Notes under the pieces: model-generated | Told to the model about the DNA's origin: nothing | What the model saw: only the letters and a program-made list of their open reading frames with translations | Database searches by the model: none | Origin: an uncultured SAR86 cluster bacterium | Lineage (GTDB): Bacteria; Pseudomonadota; Gammaproteobacteria; Magnimaribacterales; D2472 | Direction: 5' to 3' | NCBI GenBank assembly: GCA_902594005.1 | Contig: CACJKN010000004.1 | Span: forward strand, 1-63,668 | DNA length: 63,668 nucleotides | Made by a program: the position numbers and the translations under genes | In this document: positions 63,080 through 63,668 of the stretch, one piece after another | How the letters are laid out: each line of letters opens with the position of its first letter | Numbering within the stretch: position 1 is the stretch's first letter

Positions 63080-63668
63080 TATTTTTTCAGCTTCAATAGA
63101 TATTTTTCTTTCTTTCCTTTCATCAGAAACTTTTATAAGAATGAAGTCTAGAGTTTCAGCTATATAGTATAGGCTTTTACCACCTTTTTCGTCGGTCCTC
63201 TCTACGACTTTGCAAGGATATTTTATATCTTTGATACTCAGAACTTCTTCTCCAATAACTTTAAATTTATTTTCTTTAAAGGTACCTTCATCTAATTTAA
63301 TCTCGTTTAGTTCAAACTCCTCAATACCCATTTTAAGATTTTGCCTTACCTGAAAACCGCTTGAGATGGGATCTAGGGGTATTTTCTTACCAGAAAAATC
63401 TATTACCCAATTTACATCTCCTGATGAGATTATCTTCATATCCTTATAGTCGTAATCAATTTTTTGATATTGCTTACCTTTAATCGGCAATTTAATTTCT
63501 TGAGAGTATTGATTTGGAAAAACTTTTAAATTTGTAAGAGAAAACTGGGATTCTTGAAGTATTTCTGCATTTAATACTTTATTTTCACCTTTGAACGTGA
63601 CGCTAAACCCCTTTCCTTTTTTACTAAAGGTCTTTAATCCGTTAAGAGAAAATGGCCCAATTTTATTT
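63065..63668 (-). CDS. DUF3108-like protein, C-terminal part (5' end outside window)
   Basis: The minus-strand frame is open from its stop at 63065 to the window edge (about 200 codons visible), so the TTG near 63490 is not the real start. The sequence alternates short beta strands with lysine-rich turns ([22 protein letters not shown], in parts, and [17 protein letters not shown]), resembling periplasmic DUF3108 proteins with a YCxxV-type core (KYPCKVVER). The signal peptide should lie beyond the window. It is convergent with dcd, overlapping by 15 nt. Confidence 0.65.
   Translation of the reverse strand, partial: NKIGPFSLNGLKTFSKKGKGFSVTFKGENKVLNAEILQESQFSLTNLKVFPNQYSQEIKLPIKGKQYQKIDYDYKDMKIISSGDVNWVIDFSGKKIPLDPISSGFQVRQNLKMGIEEFELNEIKLDEGTFKENKFKVIGEEVLSIKDIKYPCKVVERTDEKGGKSLYYIAETLDFILIKVSDERKERKISIEAEKILSFG

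Overview
The window is a dense, clearly AT-rich stretch of a marine gammaproteobacterial chromosome, most likely from the SAR86 clade or a close relative. The call rests on several things: the zipA-ligA order behind smc, a full ccmABCDEFGH heme-maturation operon, dnaX-recR, and an accessory complement typical of surface-ocean heterotrophs (TonB receptor, cytochrome P450, haloalkane dehalogenase, several acyl-CoA dehydrogenases, steroid-reductase-like enzyme). Genes are packed with 0-10 nt gaps or short overlaps, as in streamlined genomes. No transposase, integrase, phage gene, CRISPR array or rRNA was seen. No gene-free stretch exceeds 300 bases; the longest is 58837-59033, which holds a heat-shock promoter candidate and an RNA-thermometer-like leader. 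Taxonomy is inferred from gene content only.

Layout. 1-2357: 3' part of cysS and three small genes, two of them exported, closed by a strong terminator. 2410-6930: MAPEG protein, a hydrolase fused to a membrane domain, and two tandem lipoprotein esterases. 6965-10880: thrS, yidD, a steroid 5-alpha-reductase-like protein and a secreted EEP-family phosphatase/nuclease. 10873-12082 (minus): acid phosphatase and cupin. 12211-20092: O-acetylhomoserine sulfhydrylase, a glycosyltransferase-like fragment, then ccmA-ccmB-ccmC-ccmD-ccmE-ccmF-ccmG-ccmH and a divergent ccmI-like gene. 20128-26057: smc (lacking a hinge), zipA, ligA, an SLT lipoprotein and a small lipoprotein. 26060-31907: mnmC (minus), a lipoprotein alkylsulfatase and a pair of acyl-CoA dehydrogenases (minus). 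31986-41427: accessory metabolism: GST-like protein, haloalkane dehalogenase, tRNA-Leu, P450, MFS transporter and TonB-dependent receptor. 41473-51265: thioredoxin-like protein, small membrane proteins, Ca/Na exchanger, Tat-exported oxidoreductase, SDR, LysR regulator with divergent acyl-CoA dehydrogenase, a large lipoprotein, tRNA-Val and a serine hydrolase. 51266-58344: minus-strand block of SLC13 transporter, MscS channel, threonine/serine dehydratase and TIGR02206 membrane protein, a plus-strand HNH endonuclease, and a DsbD/ScsB-type reductase. 58387-63668: hsp20, two small envelope proteins, recX, dnaX, recR, dcd and a partial DUF3108-like gene.

How the genes work together. The ccm operon makes c-type cytochromes; the DsbD-like protein at 56392 is a plausible electron source for CcmG/CcmH. 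recX, dnaX, recR, dcd, smc, zipA and ligA form the replication, repair and division core. The P450, dehalogenase, steroid-reductase-like, acyl-CoA dehydrogenase, sulfatase, MFS and TonB genes suggest uptake and oxidation of hydrophobic organic substrates such as isoprenoids, sterols or alkyl sulfates; the substrate is not determined by the sequence.

The observations most worth a second look are: (1) dnaX is split at a run of 11 A residues, with the tau C-terminal region open in the +1 frame, implying slippage or a homopolymer error; (2) the hsp20 leader folds into three hairpins, the last holding the Shine-Dalgarno; (3) an SMC protein of about 727 residues with both ATPase halves but no recognisable hinge; (4) a ThrRS whose editing-site HxxxH motif is broken; (5) an antisense-strand terminator encoded inside the 3' end of the convergent sulfatase gene; and (6) two palindromes in the LysR/acyl-CoA dehydrogenase intergenic region.
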